NCBI RefSeq assembly: GCF_020594515.1
Contig: NZ_JAJCTH010000010.1
Span: 1-64,000 of the forward strand
DNA length: 64,000 nt
Direction of reading: 5' to 3'
Source: Rhodoferax sp. U2-2l
Lineage (GTDB): Bacteria > Pseudomonadota > Gammaproteobacteria > Burkholderiales > Burkholderiaceae_C
The translations under genes were made by a program, and so were the position numbers. The notes under the pieces were generated by a model that did no database searches, had not been told where the DNA came from, and saw nothing but the letters and a program-made list of their open reading frames with translations. This document shows positions 52,778-63,028 of this stretch, in pieces; positions within the stretch are counted from its first letter, which is position 1; every line of letters starts with the position of its first letter.

Positions 52778-53182
52778 TCATTCTGAATACCGCTGCAGCC
52801 GTTGCGCCAGCGTACCCGTATGAAGTTCAAAGAGGTGGTTGTCGAAGTCGTAAAAGTACAGAGACTGACCTTCACCTTCCACACGCGGACGCGGTGGTTT
52901 GATGTCAACGCCCAGGTGACGGAGTCGCTTCTCGAATTCAGACAGGGCTCCATCGGGCACCTTGAAGGCCAGATGTGAGTAGGTTTTCTGGTCAGGGGCA
53001 TCGCCTTGCATGGCCGCTATCCAGGTGCCGCCAACCAGGAAGAACATTTCATGGGAGACAGAAAAGTTCTTTTTTGCGCTGTTGTACACCTCCTGGCCAC
53101 CCAGTCCCTCACACAGCAACCTGGCCATTCGTTCCAGATCCCGGACGACGAAGGTGACATGGCTGATGCCTTCAATGTTCAT
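52778..53182 (-). CDS. fosX: FosX-type fosfomycin resistance epoxide hydrolase
   Basis: A 134-residue glyoxalase-fold (VOC) protein the same size as FosX. It matches FosX over its length: GISHVTFVVRDLERMARLL, WIAAMQGDAPDQKTYSHLAF, PPRPRVEGEGQSLYFYDFDN and HLFELHTGTL. Metal ligands are His8, His70 and Glu119. Glu45 corresponds to the general base that lets FosX add water to fosfomycin without a thiol. The start follows the DUF2442 stop by 6 bp, so it is cotranscribed with the two genes before it. The natural role may be on another epoxide. Confidence 0.85.
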   Translation of the reverse strand: MNIEGISHVTFVVRDLERMARLLCEGLGGQEVYNSAKKNFSVSHEMFFLVGGTWIAAMQGDAPDQKTYSHLAFKVPDGALSEFEKRLRHLGVDIKPPRPRVEGEGQSLYFYDFDNHLFELHTGTLAQRLQRYSE

Positions 53183-53188
53183 TTGATG

Positions 53189-53614
53189 TCAGGCGATATC
53201 TGCCGGTTTGGCTTTGCGCGGCCGCCCACCCAGGCGTCCATTGGCGCGAGCGGCGTTGGACTTGGCTTCGGTGCTGGCCTTGCCGCCGCGCTGACCCATG
53301 CGGGCGGCCATCCAATTTTTGGAGCCGAGAAATCCTTCCAGCAGCCCGGGGATGTCGATGTCTGCATCCAGCTTCGGAAAGTGCACGCCCAGGCCGGACG
53401 GGCTGATCTGGGCATCCACCAGATCAGATGGGCGGGCATGCTCAAGTCCTTGCGCATCACGCGGTGAAAACGTCACATCCAGGCCTGTGCTCAGCGAAAT
53501 CACGACGCGCGCAATGCGCCGGTCGTAGCGCACTGCCACCACTGCCGGGAAAGCGGCCTGTTTGGCTAGGCCGCGCTGGTTGGCGGCTTCAAAAACGGCA
53601 TCAGTCAAATCCAT
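53189..53614 (-). CDS. DUF2442-domain protein, possible antitoxin
   Basis: A 141-residue protein. The first 95 residues match the DUF2442 pattern (FPAVVAVRYDRRIARVVISLSTGLDVTFSPRDAQGL, LEHARPSDLVDAQISPSGLGVHFPKLDADIDIPGLLEG). The C-terminal 35 residues are basic and low in complexity (GQRGGKASTEAKSNAARANGR, GGRPRKAKP), suitable for DNA binding. It overlaps the DUF4160 gene by 14 bp. DUF4160-DUF2442 pairs have been proposed as toxin-antitoxin-like modules; activity here is inference. Confidence 0.7.
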   Translation of the reverse strand: MDLTDAVFEAANQRGLAKQAAFPAVVAVRYDRRIARVVISLSTGLDVTFSPRDAQGLEHARPSDLVDAQISPSGLGVHFPKLDADIDIPGLLEGFLGSKNWMAARMGQRGGKASTEAKSNAARANGRLGGRPRKAKPADIA

Positions 53615-53849
53615 GAATCATCCTCCAGGCGTTACAAAGCGGCACCAAATGGTCTTGCAGTGCGCCAGCAATACGGCTCAGCTCCTTTTGAGAGAAGCCG
53701 TAGTTCTCACGCAATTCAACGGGCCCTTGGGGGCAACCCAGATTGAACACCGCCTCACACCCATTGCCCTGCACGTGTACATGGGCGGGGCAATGGTCGT
53801 TGGGATAGACCACCACGCGTAAACCGAAGATCATCAAAACCGTCGGCAT
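53601..53849 (-). CDS. DUF4160-domain protein, possible toxin
   Basis: An 82-residue protein matching DUF4160: PTVLMIFGLRVVVYPNDHCPAHVHVQGNGCEAVFNL, then GPVELRENYGFSQKELSRI. The conserved HCPAHVHV patch is the hallmark of the family. It starts the three-gene cassette. An inverted repeat directly upstream (53856-53880) may be its operator. Function unproven. Confidence 0.72.
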   Translation of the reverse strand: MPTVLMIFGLRVVVYPNDHCPAHVHVQGNGCEAVFNLGCPQGPVELRENYGFSQKELSRIAGALQDHLVPLCNAWRMIHGFD

Positions 53850-53855
53850 TCTCTC

Positions 53856-53880
53856 ATAAACCTAAACAGCTTGGGTTTAT
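53856..53880 (-). promoter_or_regulatory. Inverted repeat next to the DUF4160 start codon
   Basis: ATAAACC (53856-53862) and GGTTTAT (53874-53880) form a 7-bp inverted repeat ending 6 bp upstream of the DUF4160 ATG. The position suits an autoregulatory operator. It could also be a weak terminator after the dihydropyrimidinase gene. Confidence 0.4.
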
Positions 53881-53901
53881 TTTGTGGCTACAGATCAAGG
53901 T

Positions 53902-55347
<1,446 letters not shown>

Positions 55348-55451
55348 TTACTCCTCTGTCTATGAATGGCTGTTTGCTCTGTCGTGTTCAGGGCGTTGAG
55401 GTGAAAAAACCGTTTGTGATGCTCGCGCATTCACAGCGCTTACCCGCAGCC

Positions 55452-55542
55452 GACATGCAGTGTCTGACTCCGCAGATGTCCCCCGGCTGGGCGCAAGCGC
55501 CCAGCCTCCTCCTTGATTCTGCTGCGTCAGACACCGCATGCC
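55452..55542 (+). repeat. Intergenic palindromic element, copy 4
   Basis: Outer arms of 17 bp (55452-55468 and 55526-55542, containing GTGTCTGAC) pair with two mismatches. The core TCCGCAGATGTCCCCCGGC is followed by a perfect inner stem CTGGGCGC-AA-GCGCCCAG and CCTCCTCCTTGATTCTGCTGC. It fills most of the 233-bp gap between preA and hydA, which has no gene. Confidence 0.85.
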
Positions 55543-55577
55543 AGCTGCTAGTCGCCGTCAACATGTCGTTCATCGTC

Positions 55578-56885
55578 CTACGCCGCCACCCGAGCCGGGT
55601 TGTTGGGGTGCGTGGTCCAGTCGGCGTGTTCGCTGCTGACCACTTTGCCGGTGCGCAAATCAATTTCGCCGGGTGCCAAGGTGCGCAGGGTGATGCAGTC
55701 TGGCACCGGGCAGACCAGGGTGCACAGGTTGCAGCCGACACATTCGTCTTCCTTGACCTCGAAGTGGCGTTTGCCGTCTTTCTCGAAGGTGATGGCCTGG
55801 TGGCTGGTGTCTTCGCAGGCGATGTGGCAGCGGCCGCATTCAATGCAGCTGTCCTGATTGATGACGGCCTTGCTGATGTGGTTCAGGTTCAGGTGCTTCC
55901 AGTCGGTCACCGTGGGAACGGCGCGCCCTTTGAAGTCGTCAATGCTGGTGAAACCCATCTCGTCCATGTAGTTGGACAGGCCGTCAATCATCTCCTGAAC
56001 GATCTTGAAGCCGTAGACCATGGCGGCGGTGCAGACCTGTACGTTGCCCGCGCCCAGGGCGATGTAGTCCACCGCGTCGCGCCAGGTGGTGACACCGCCA
56101 ATGCCCGAGATCGGCAAACCAGCGGTGAGTGGGTCGCGCGCAATTTCAGCCACCATGTTGAGTGCAATCGGTTTGACTGCCGGGCCGCAGTAACCACCGT
56201 GCGAACCTTTGCCGCCGGTGCTGGGCACCATGGTCAGGCTGTAGGGGTCCACACCCATGATCGAATTGATGGTGTTGATGAGTGACACCGCGTCGGCACC
56301 GCCGTGTTTGGCGGCGCGGGCGGGCAGGCGGATGTCGGTGATGTTGGGCGTGAGCTTCACAATCACCGGCAGCTTGCAGTACTGCTTGCACCAGTGGGTC
56401 ACCATCTGGATGTATTCGGGCACCTGGCCCACCGCCGCGCCCATGCCGCGTTCACTCATGCCGTGGGGGCAGCCAAAGTTCAGCTCAATGCCGTCGCAGC
56501 CGGTGGCCTCCACGCGCGGCAGGATGGCGCGCCAGGCGTCCTCGTTGCACGGCACCATGATCGACACCACCACCGCACGGTCCGGCCAGAGGCGCTTGAT
56601 CTCGGTGATTTCCTGGAGGTTCAGCGCCAGGTCGCGGTCGGTGATCAGCTCGATGTTGTTGAAGCCGGTCAGGCGCCGGTCGGGCGTGAGCAGGCCGCCG
56701 TAGCGCGGGCCGTTCACGTTGACGATGGGCGGGCCGTCCTCGCCTAGCGTTTTCCAGACCACGCCGCCCCAGCCGGCCTCAAAAGCGCGGTTGACGTTGT
56801 AGGCCTTGTCGGTGGGCGGGGCGGAGGCCAGCCAGAACGGGTTGGGGCTTTGGATGCCGATGAAGTGGGTTGTCAAATTGGCCAT
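55578..56885 (-). CDS. preA: Dihydropyrimidine dehydrogenase catalytic subunit PreA
   Basis: A 435-residue FMN and iron-sulfur enzyme; the start at 56885 (MANLTTHF) is chosen over an upstream in-frame ATG. Residues about 1-320 form the dihydroorotate-dehydrogenase-like barrel: NPFWLASAPPTDKAYNVNRAFEAGWGG, ELNFGCPHGMSERGMGAAVGQ with the catalytic Cys, and ISGIGGVTTWRDAVDYIALGAGNVQ. The C-terminus carries two [4Fe-4S] motifs, CIECGRCHIAC and CVGCNLCTLVCPVPDC. With PreT it reduces uracil or thymine using NADH, or runs in reverse. Confidence 0.94.
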   Translation of the reverse strand: MANLTTHFIGIQSPNPFWLASAPPTDKAYNVNRAFEAGWGGVVWKTLGEDGPPIVNVNGPRYGGLLTPDRRLTGFNNIELITDRDLALNLQEITEIKRLWPDRAVVVSIMVPCNEDAWRAILPRVEATGCDGIELNFGCPHGMSERGMGAAVGQVPEYIQMVTHWCKQYCKLPVIVKLTPNITDIRLPARAAKHGGADAVSLINTINSIMGVDPYSLTMVPSTGGKGSHGGYCGPAVKPIALNMVAEIARDPLTAGLPISGIGGVTTWRDAVDYIALGAGNVQVCTAAMVYGFKIVQEMIDGLSNYMDEMGFTSIDDFKGRAVPTVTDWKHLNLNHISKAVINQDSCIECGRCHIACEDTSHQAITFEKDGKRHFEVKEDECVGCNLCTLVCPVPDCITLRTLAPGEIDLRTGKVVSSEHADWTTHPNNPARVAA

Positions 56886-57045
56886 GGTGTGCTTTTGAGT
56901 TCTTGAGAGGCTTCGATAGTCAACGGGTGTTGCGGTCTGTGATGCCGAACGGGGTCCGGCAGCCATCGATTCGCGGCCATGGATGGCGGGTCGCGCCCGC
57001 CGTGACAGCCAAGGGAGTGTGCTGGACGAGCGGCAACATGGCGAC

Positions 57046-58401
57046 TTAGGCCGTCAACCGGACGTGAATCGCCTGCGCCGACAACTTGCCGTGCTGCACC
57101 GCTTCCACCGTCAAATCCAGTCCACCGGCGCGGCAGTCGCCACCGGCCCACACCCCAGGCTGGTTGGTTTGGCCGTTGGCATCGGTCGCGATACGACCAC
57201 CCTGCAATTCAAAACCGGCCTGCGCCAGCAGCGGGTTGCCCAGCGTCTGGCCAATGGCCTTGAGCACCATGTCGGCTTCCAGCACCAGCGTCTCGCCGGT
57301 CGGCACCAGCTTGCCGTCGGCCATTTTTTGCCGGGCAAAGCGCACGCCACCCACGCATGGGGGCTTCAAACTGTTGGGCAGTACCGCCACCGGTGCCAGC
57401 CAGTGGTGAATGACCACCCCGTTGGTCATCGCCCATTCCTGTTCGGCCTGGGAGGCGCTCATTGCCTCGGGGCCGCGCCGGTAGACCATGTGCACGTCTT
57501 GCGCGCCCAACAGTTTGGCCTGTACGGCAGCGTCCACGGCGGTCATGCCGCCGCCGATCACCACCACTTGGCGGCCCACGGGCAGGGTCGATAAATCGTC
57601 AGACTGGCGCAGCTGGGCGATGAAGTCCACCGCATCTTGCACGCCGTAAAGCGCTTCGCCGGGCACGCCAAGCTGGTGCGTGTTGGGCAGCCCCATGCCC
57701 AGAAACAGGGCGTCGAAGTCGCGCCGCAGTGCGTCGAGCTGCGCCAGGCCGTCGAGCCGCCAACTGTGCCGAAGCTCAATACCGCCGATGGACAACAACC
57801 ACTGCACCTCGGCCTGGGCAAAGTTGTTGGGGGTTTTGTAGCTGGCCAGGCCGTATTCGTTCAGACCGCCGGCCTTGGGCTTGGCGTCAAACACCACCAC
57901 GCTGTGGCCCAGTTTGGCCAGCGTGTGCGCGCAGGCCAGCCCGGCCGGGCCGGCGCCGACGATGGCGATTTTTTTGCCAGTGGGCGCGGCGCGGCTGAAG
58001 AGCTGCGGCTGGGCGCTCTCCATCAACGCATCGACCGCGTGGCGCTGCAGGCGGCCAATCGCCACTGGCTTGCCCTCTTGGGTGGTGCGCACACACACGG
58101 CTTCGCACAGGTTCTCGGTGGGGCAGACGCGGGCGCACATGCCGCCCAGCGGGTTGGCTTCCAGAATGGCACGCGCGGCGCCACGCAGGTTGTCGTTGCT
58201 GATGCGTTGGATGAACGATGGCACGTCAATCTGCGTCGGGCAGGCGTTGGCGCACGGGGCGTCATAACAGTACAGGCAGCGCTCGGCTTCCAGCACGGCT
58301 TGTGCATGGGTCAGACGCGGCGTGGCGTCGGCAAAACGCTTGGCGTATTCAGCAGCGTCGAGCCGACCGGGACGCAGATCAGGGGCAAGGGACAAGGACA
58401 C
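57046..58401 (-). CDS. preT: Dihydropyrimidine dehydrogenase NAD-linked subunit PreT
   Basis: A 451-residue flavoprotein starting at GTG (58401) with AAGGAG about 8 bp upstream. The N-terminus has iron-sulfur cysteines (CLYCYDAPCANACPTQIDVP, CARVCPTENLCEAVC). An FAD motif IVGAGPAGLACAHTLAKLG and an NAD motif VVVIGGGMTAVDAAVQA follow, and it ends with GVWAGGDCRAGGLDLTVEAV. It passes electrons from NAD(P)H to PreA. It is the first gene of the pyrimidine operon, and a RutR-type operator lies just upstream. It is a distant paralogue of the KorC-like protein at 32042-33874. Confidence 0.93.
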   Translation of the reverse strand: MSLSLAPDLRPGRLDAAEYAKRFADATPRLTHAQAVLEAERCLYCYDAPCANACPTQIDVPSFIQRISNDNLRGAARAILEANPLGGMCARVCPTENLCEAVCVRTTQEGKPVAIGRLQRHAVDALMESAQPQLFSRAAPTGKKIAIVGAGPAGLACAHTLAKLGHSVVVFDAKPKAGGLNEYGLASYKTPNNFAQAEVQWLLSIGGIELRHSWRLDGLAQLDALRRDFDALFLGMGLPNTHQLGVPGEALYGVQDAVDFIAQLRQSDDLSTLPVGRQVVVIGGGMTAVDAAVQAKLLGAQDVHMVYRRGPEAMSASQAEQEWAMTNGVVIHHWLAPVAVLPNSLKPPCVGGVRFARQKMADGKLVPTGETLVLEADMVLKAIGQTLGNPLLAQAGFELQGGRIATDANGQTNQPGVWAGGDCRAGGLDLTVEAVQHGKLSAQAIHVRLTA

Positions 58402-58425
58402 GCGGGCAACTCCTTTTGGGTAAAT

Positions 58426-58441
58426 CTGACCGTTTGGTCAA
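58426..58441. promoter_or_regulatory. RutR-type operator upstream of preT
   Basis: CTGACCGTTTGGTCAA agrees with the known RutR consensus TTGACCANNTGGTCAA at 12 of 14 defined positions and is nearly palindromic. It ends 25 bp before the preT start codon. RutR is a TetR-family repressor released by uracil or thymine, which suits the genes it precedes. No rutR gene lies in the window. The rest of 58442-58683 shows no gene. Confidence 0.7.
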
Positions 58442-58683
58442 GTTCAAATTCATGCTAGCAAGCCACGTGCCACGCTGTCTCTAGGGGTTAACGTGAAAGA
58501 TGTGGGCTGTTCTTCGGTGACACCCAACCGCATGCGCCTAACCCAGTCGCCCTGCTGTGCGTGGATGCAGTCCATGTCAGCCCAACACGTTGATTGGCAC
58601 ACCGCAAGCGCACAGGGCTAAAAAAAATGGTGTTTAAACGCCCTGATCTGAAAAGGGCGGATAGCTATCGGTTCAAGAGCAAA

Positions 58684-61600
58684 CTAAAGCACCGAATCCA
58701 CCGGCGCAGCCCACACCGGATTGGCTTGCCAGCGCGCCGCCCAGGCCATCACCTCGCCTGCGGGCATGGGGCGGGCGATGCCGTAGCCTTGGCCCAGTTC
58801 GCAGCCCAGTTGCAGCAGGCGCTGGCCGTGGGCGGCGGTCTCCACACCCTCGGCAATCACCTCGCGGCGGAAGGCGCCCGCCAGGCCGATGATGCCCTGC
58901 AAAATGGCCAGGTCGTCGGCGTCCACCAGCATGTCGCGCACAAAACTCTGGTCGATTTTGAGCACTGCCACCGGCAGGCGCTTGAGGTAGGTGAGTGACG
59001 AATACCCGGTGCCAAAGTCGTCCAGCGCAAAGCGCACGCCCATGTCGCTGCAGTCCTGGATCACCCGTGACACGCCCTGAATGTCCTCCAGCGCGCTGGT
59101 TTCCAGCACCTCGATCTCCAGCTGACCCGGGGGCACGGTGGGCTGCGCCACCAGCAGCGCACGCAGCCGCGCGACAAAGTTGGGCTGCTGCAACTGGCGC
59201 GCCCCCACGTTGACGCTGACCGGCAGGACCAGCCCGGCGGCCCGCCACTGGGCCATCTGTGCCAGCGCGCTGGCCAGCACCCATTCACCCACGTCCACCG
59301 CCAGCGGGTGGCCTTCAACGGCGGGCAAAAAGCACGCCGGGGCCAGCAGGCCCTGTTGCGGGTGCTGCCAGCGGATCAAGGCCTCCACGCCGATCAGTGC
59401 GCCGCTGCGCATGTTGACCTTGGGCTGGTAAAACAGCACAAACTCACGCCGCGCCAGCGCCTGGCGGATGTTGGCCAGGGTTTCGTGCTGGTCACGCGCC
59501 TGGCGGTCTTGCGCGTCGTCAAAAAAGTGGTAGCGGTTCTTGCCCGCGAGCTTGGCCTGGTACATGGCCTGGTCGGCCTGGCGCAGCAGCTGGTCGGCTT
59601 CCAGATCTTCAGCCTGCGGATACAAGGTGACACCCAGGCTGGCCGAGATTTGCAGCACCAGCTCGCCGTGCTGCACCGGTTCCGAGGCCGCGTCCAGCAG
59701 GCGCTGCAGCAGCGCCATGCAGCTGTGGCTGTCTGCCAGGTCCAGCAGCACGGCGACAAATTCGTCGCCGCCGATGCGCCCCAGCGTGTCGCAGTCGCGC
59801 AGCGCGGCTTTCATGCGGGTGGCCACGGTCACCAGCAGCTGGTCACCCACCTCGTGGCCGTAGCGGTCGTTCACGGCTTTGAATCCGTCGAGGTCCAGGT
59901 ACACCACCCCCAGCTGCTGCTGCTGGCGGGTGGCCAGGGCCATGGCCTGGTGCATGCGGTCGCCCAGCAGCACCCGGTTGGGCAGACCGGTGAGCACATC
60001 AAAATGGGCGATGTGCTCCAGCTCGCTCTGGTGTTGCTTGAGGGCGGTGATGTCGGAAAACAGCGCCACGTAATTGCGCGTCTTGCCCTGCGCATCGCGC
60101 ACGGCGGAGATGTTGAGCATCTCGGCAAACACCTCGCCGCTCTTGCGGCGGTTCCAGACCTCGCCGTACCACTGGCCGTTGGCCAGCAGCTCGCGCCACA
60201 TGTCCTTGTAAAAGCCGGGCGGGTGGCGCCCCGAGCTGAGCAGGTTGGGTGTTTTGCCCAGCACCTCGTCGCGGCTGTAGCCGGTGATGCGGGTGAAGGC
60301 GCCATTCACGTCCAGAATCACACCGCGTGCGTCGGTGATGGTGATGCCCTCGCGCGCATGGGTGAACACGCTGGCGGTCAGCAGCAGCTTGTCTTCGTCG
60401 GCGCGGCGCTCGGTGATGTCTTCGGAGATGCCCAGCAGGTATTTGGGCTGTCCATCCGCACCGCGGATGCTGACCTTGCGGGTGTGCAGCAGGCGCTGGC
60501 CCTGGTGCGCGGTCTGGATCGGTTCCTCAGGCGTTTCGACCACGCCCAGCGCTTGCAGCACCTCGCGGTCACGGGCGATGAAGTGGGCAGCCTGCTCGGG
60601 CGGGAAAAAGTCCAGGTCGCTCTTGCCCAGCAGAGCCTGGCGCTGATAACCCAGCAGCTCTTCACCCGCGCGGTTGAACAGCACGAAGCGCAGGTCTTGG
60701 GCCTCTTTCAAGAACACCATCATCGGCACGTTTTCGATGATGGCGTCGGTCAGCTCCTTGGCCTCGCCCAGGCTCTGCTGGGCCCGACGGCGCGCACTGA
60801 TGTCGCGGCTCACGCCCAAAGCGCCGGTGAGCTTGCCGCTGGCATCGCGCAGGTCGGTGATGGTGGCCTCGGTCCAGACGGTGCCGCCGTCTTTGCACTG
60901 CTGCTCCAGCTCCAGGCGCAGACCCGGGCGGTTCCGCACCTGCATGTTCACGGCATCTTGCAAGTGCCGTTGGGCAAGTTTCAGTGAGTCTGGACACAAG
61001 GAGTCGGCCATGGTTTGCTGCATCATCTCTGTGGCGCTGAAGCCAAGCAGCTTTTCCACCGAGGGGCTGACGTAGCTGAAGCGGCCGTCAGGCGTGAGGG
61101 TCCAGATCACGTCAGAGACGTTGTCGGCCAACATGCGGTGACGCCACTCACTGTCGCGCAGGGCCTGTACGGTTTGCAGCGCCTGCGCCTGGCTGGACAG
61201 GATCTTGCCGATCAACACCGTGATCAGCGGGAAGGTGAGCAGCATCGGCAGCGCCACGTTGTGCAGCGTGTCACGCGCGGCTTGTTCCGGCAAGGTGACG
61301 GTCAGCAGCGGCCAGGTGGCATGCACACACAGCCCCAGCGTGAGCAGGCCCCGGGTGGTGATGGGTTGGGCGCGGCGCTGCCAGCGCTGGCGCCAGTACA
61401 GGCCCCACATGGCTGACAACACAATCGTCAACATGCCCATCAAAACGCCCGCACCACCCACATGCAGCCGGTAGGGCAGTGACACGGCCGCCGAGACCAG
61501 CGCCGCCAGCGGCCCGAAATACAGGGCGCATACGCTGATCATGACCGAGCGGCCATCAAAGATCAGCCCTGGCCCGAGCACCATCGGGCGGTACATGCCA

Positions 61601-61770
61601 ATCACCGCGGCCAGACCAAACAGCAGGCCCTGCATCACGGCCTCACGCGTGGTGCTGTCCTCTCGCTGGCGGATGAAGCCCGAGATCAGGGTCAACGCCA
61701 CCAGGATGGCGATGTTGAAGACCAGCTCGATGGCGGCAGATATCACAACGACCTTTAAAAATGGGTGCAA
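58684..61770 (-). CDS. 5TM-sensor, multi-PAS, GGDEF-EAL protein
   Basis: A 1028-residue inner-membrane protein. The first about 200 residues form the 5TMR-LYT type sensor (GLLFGLAAVIGMYRPMVLGPG, FDGRSVMISVCALYFGPLAAL, PYRLHVGGAGVLMG). Three PAS domains follow (about 215-335, 340-460, 475-590), then an intact GGDEF domain (RIGGDEF near 668) and an intact EAL domain (VEALIRWQHP near 793, DDFGTGYSSLTYLKRLPV). It may make or degrade c-di-GMP depending on signal. The C-terminal 450 residues closely resemble those of the protein at 39012-41150, so the two are paralogues. Monocistronic and divergent from panE. Confidence 0.92.
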   Translation of the reverse strand: MHPFLKVVVISAAIELVFNIAILVALTLISGFIRQREDSTTREAVMQGLLFGLAAVIGMYRPMVLGPGLIFDGRSVMISVCALYFGPLAALVSAAVSLPYRLHVGGAGVLMGMLTIVLSAMWGLYWRQRWQRRAQPITTRGLLTLGLCVHATWPLLTVTLPEQAARDTLHNVALPMLLTFPLITVLIGKILSSQAQALQTVQALRDSEWRHRMLADNVSDVIWTLTPDGRFSYVSPSVEKLLGFSATEMMQQTMADSLCPDSLKLAQRHLQDAVNMQVRNRPGLRLELEQQCKDGGTVWTEATITDLRDASGKLTGALGVSRDISARRRAQQSLGEAKELTDAIIENVPMMVFLKEAQDLRFVLFNRAGEELLGYQRQALLGKSDLDFFPPEQAAHFIARDREVLQALGVVETPEEPIQTAHQGQRLLHTRKVSIRGADGQPKYLLGISEDITERRADEDKLLLTASVFTHAREGITITDARGVILDVNGAFTRITGYSRDEVLGKTPNLLSSGRHPPGFYKDMWRELLANGQWYGEVWNRRKSGEVFAEMLNISAVRDAQGKTRNYVALFSDITALKQHQSELEHIAHFDVLTGLPNRVLLGDRMHQAMALATRQQQQLGVVYLDLDGFKAVNDRYGHEVGDQLLVTVATRMKAALRDCDTLGRIGGDEFVAVLLDLADSHSCMALLQRLLDAASEPVQHGELVLQISASLGVTLYPQAEDLEADQLLRQADQAMYQAKLAGKNRYHFFDDAQDRQARDQHETLANIRQALARREFVLFYQPKVNMRSGALIGVEALIRWQHPQQGLLAPACFLPAVEGHPLAVDVGEWVLASALAQMAQWRAAGLVLPVSVNVGARQLQQPNFVARLRALLVAQPTVPPGQLEIEVLETSALEDIQGVSRVIQDCSDMGVRFALDDFGTGYSSLTYLKRLPVAVLKIDQSFVRDMLVDADDLAILQGIIGLAGAFRREVIAEGVETAAHGQRLLQLGCELGQGYGIARPMPAGEVMAWAARWQANPVWAAPVDSVL

Positions 61771-61948
61771 GCCAGGCGCTCAGTTTGCCCGGTCCTGCCA
61801 AGTGTTCTCAGACGGGCATCTTATCCCGCACGGGGGCCGGCGGGCGCGTTGCAACCGGGATGCGCGGGTGGCGCGCGCTGGCCAGCGAGGTGATGGCGTT
61901 CGCATCGGTCAGGCAGATCAAAAACTGCGTTGGCGTCTGTGCTGGCTG

Positions 61949-61977
61949 TTTACAGCCTGGGCACATGCCTCTACCAT
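61949..61977 (+). promoter_or_regulatory. Likely promoter of panE
   Basis: A -35-like TTTACA (61949-61954) and -10-like TACCAT (61972-61977) are spaced 17 bp apart, 44 bp before the panE start. The rest of the gap 61771-62020 shows no gene. Confidence 0.45.
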
Positions 61978-62020
61978 GCGCGTCCACCGGGCCGGTTGGT
62001 GCCCGAACAAGGAGTATTTT

Positions 62021-62971
62021 TTGAAAATTTGTCTGGTAGGCGCCGGGGCGCTGGGGTGTGCCCTGGGTGGTTTGTTGACCGAGGCGGGCCACGAGGTGTG
62101 GCTGGTCAACCGGGGGCTGGCGCCGGTGAATGCCCTGCGCGCGCATGGATTGCATCTCCGGGTTGACGGCGTTGACCGGGTGGTGCCGGTGCGCGCCACC
62201 ACGGACTATGCCGACATCCTGGCCAGCAGCGGCACCATGGACCTGGTGATCGTGCTGGTCAAGTCCTTTCACACCCGCGAGGCCATCGCCGCCGCGCTGC
62301 CGGTGGTGGGAGAGCACACGGCGGTGCTGTCGCTGCAAAATGGCCTGGGCCACGAGGACGTGCTGGCCGAGGTGGTGGGGCGGCACAAAGTGCTGGCTGG
62401 CAAAACCTATGTGGGCGGGGTGCTGCTGGCGCCGGGGCACATCATCGCCGGTGTGGCGGGCAAGGAAACCCTGATTGGCGAGCTTGATGGCAGCTTGAGT
62501 GAGCGGGTGCAGCGCATCGCCGACGTTTTCAACGCCGCCGGACTGCTGACCCATGCCAGCCAGAACATTCTGGGCGCCATGTGGGACAAGCTGCTGGTCA
62601 ACGTCGCTACCGGTGCCCTGAGCGCCATCACCCGCCTGCCCTACGGCGAGTTGTACCAGGTGCCTGCCGTCCAGGCCTGCGGTGTGGCCGCCGTGGCCGA
62701 GGCCATGGCGGTGGCTGCGGCCAGCGGCATCACGCTGCAAACCACCGATGCGCCGCAAGCCTGGGCCAAGGCCGCTGTCGGCATGCCGTTCGAGTTCAAG
62801 GCATCGATGCTGCAAAGCCTGGAAAAAGGCTCGGTGACCGAGGTCGATTTTGTCAACGGTGCTGTGGTGCGCCAGGGCGCCTTGTGCGGCGTGCCCACGC
62901 CGGTGAATCAGGCGCTGGTGGCTTGCCTCAAAGGGATCGAGCGCGGCTTGTTGGGCGCACCCCGGGTGTGA
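62021..62971 (+). CDS. panE: 2-dehydropantoate 2-reductase (ketopantoate reductase)
   Basis: A 316-residue NADPH-dependent reductase of the PanE/ApbA family acting in pantothenate synthesis. The TTG start at 62021 is supported by AAGGAG 6 bp upstream and by the immediate Rossmann motif MKICLVGAGALGCALGG. Other features are LVKSFHTREAIAAALP, LQNGLGHEDVL, KLLVNVATGALSAITRLPYGEL with the catalytic Lys, and FEFKASMLQSLEKGSVTEVDFVNG. Related family members reduce other 2-oxoacids, so the exact substrate is likely but not certain. Confidence 0.88.
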   Translation: MKICLVGAGALGCALGGLLTEAGHEVWLVNRGLAPVNALRAHGLHLRVDGVDRVVPVRATTDYADILASSGTMDLVIVLVKSFHTREAIAAALPVVGEHTAVLSLQNGLGHEDVLAEVVGRHKVLAGKTYVGGVLLAPGHIIAGVAGKETLIGELDGSLSERVQRIADVFNAAGLLTHASQNILGAMWDKLLVNVATGALSAITRLPYGELYQVPAVQACGVAAVAEAMAVAAASGITLQTTDAPQAWAKAAVGMPFEFKASMLQSLEKGSVTEVDFVNGAVVRQGALCGVPTPVNQALVACLKGIERGLLGAPRV

Positions 62972-63028
62972 GGCAAGACGCACGTTGGCATCCAAACACC
63001 CCAAGGCGGCGCTGAACAGGAACTCACC

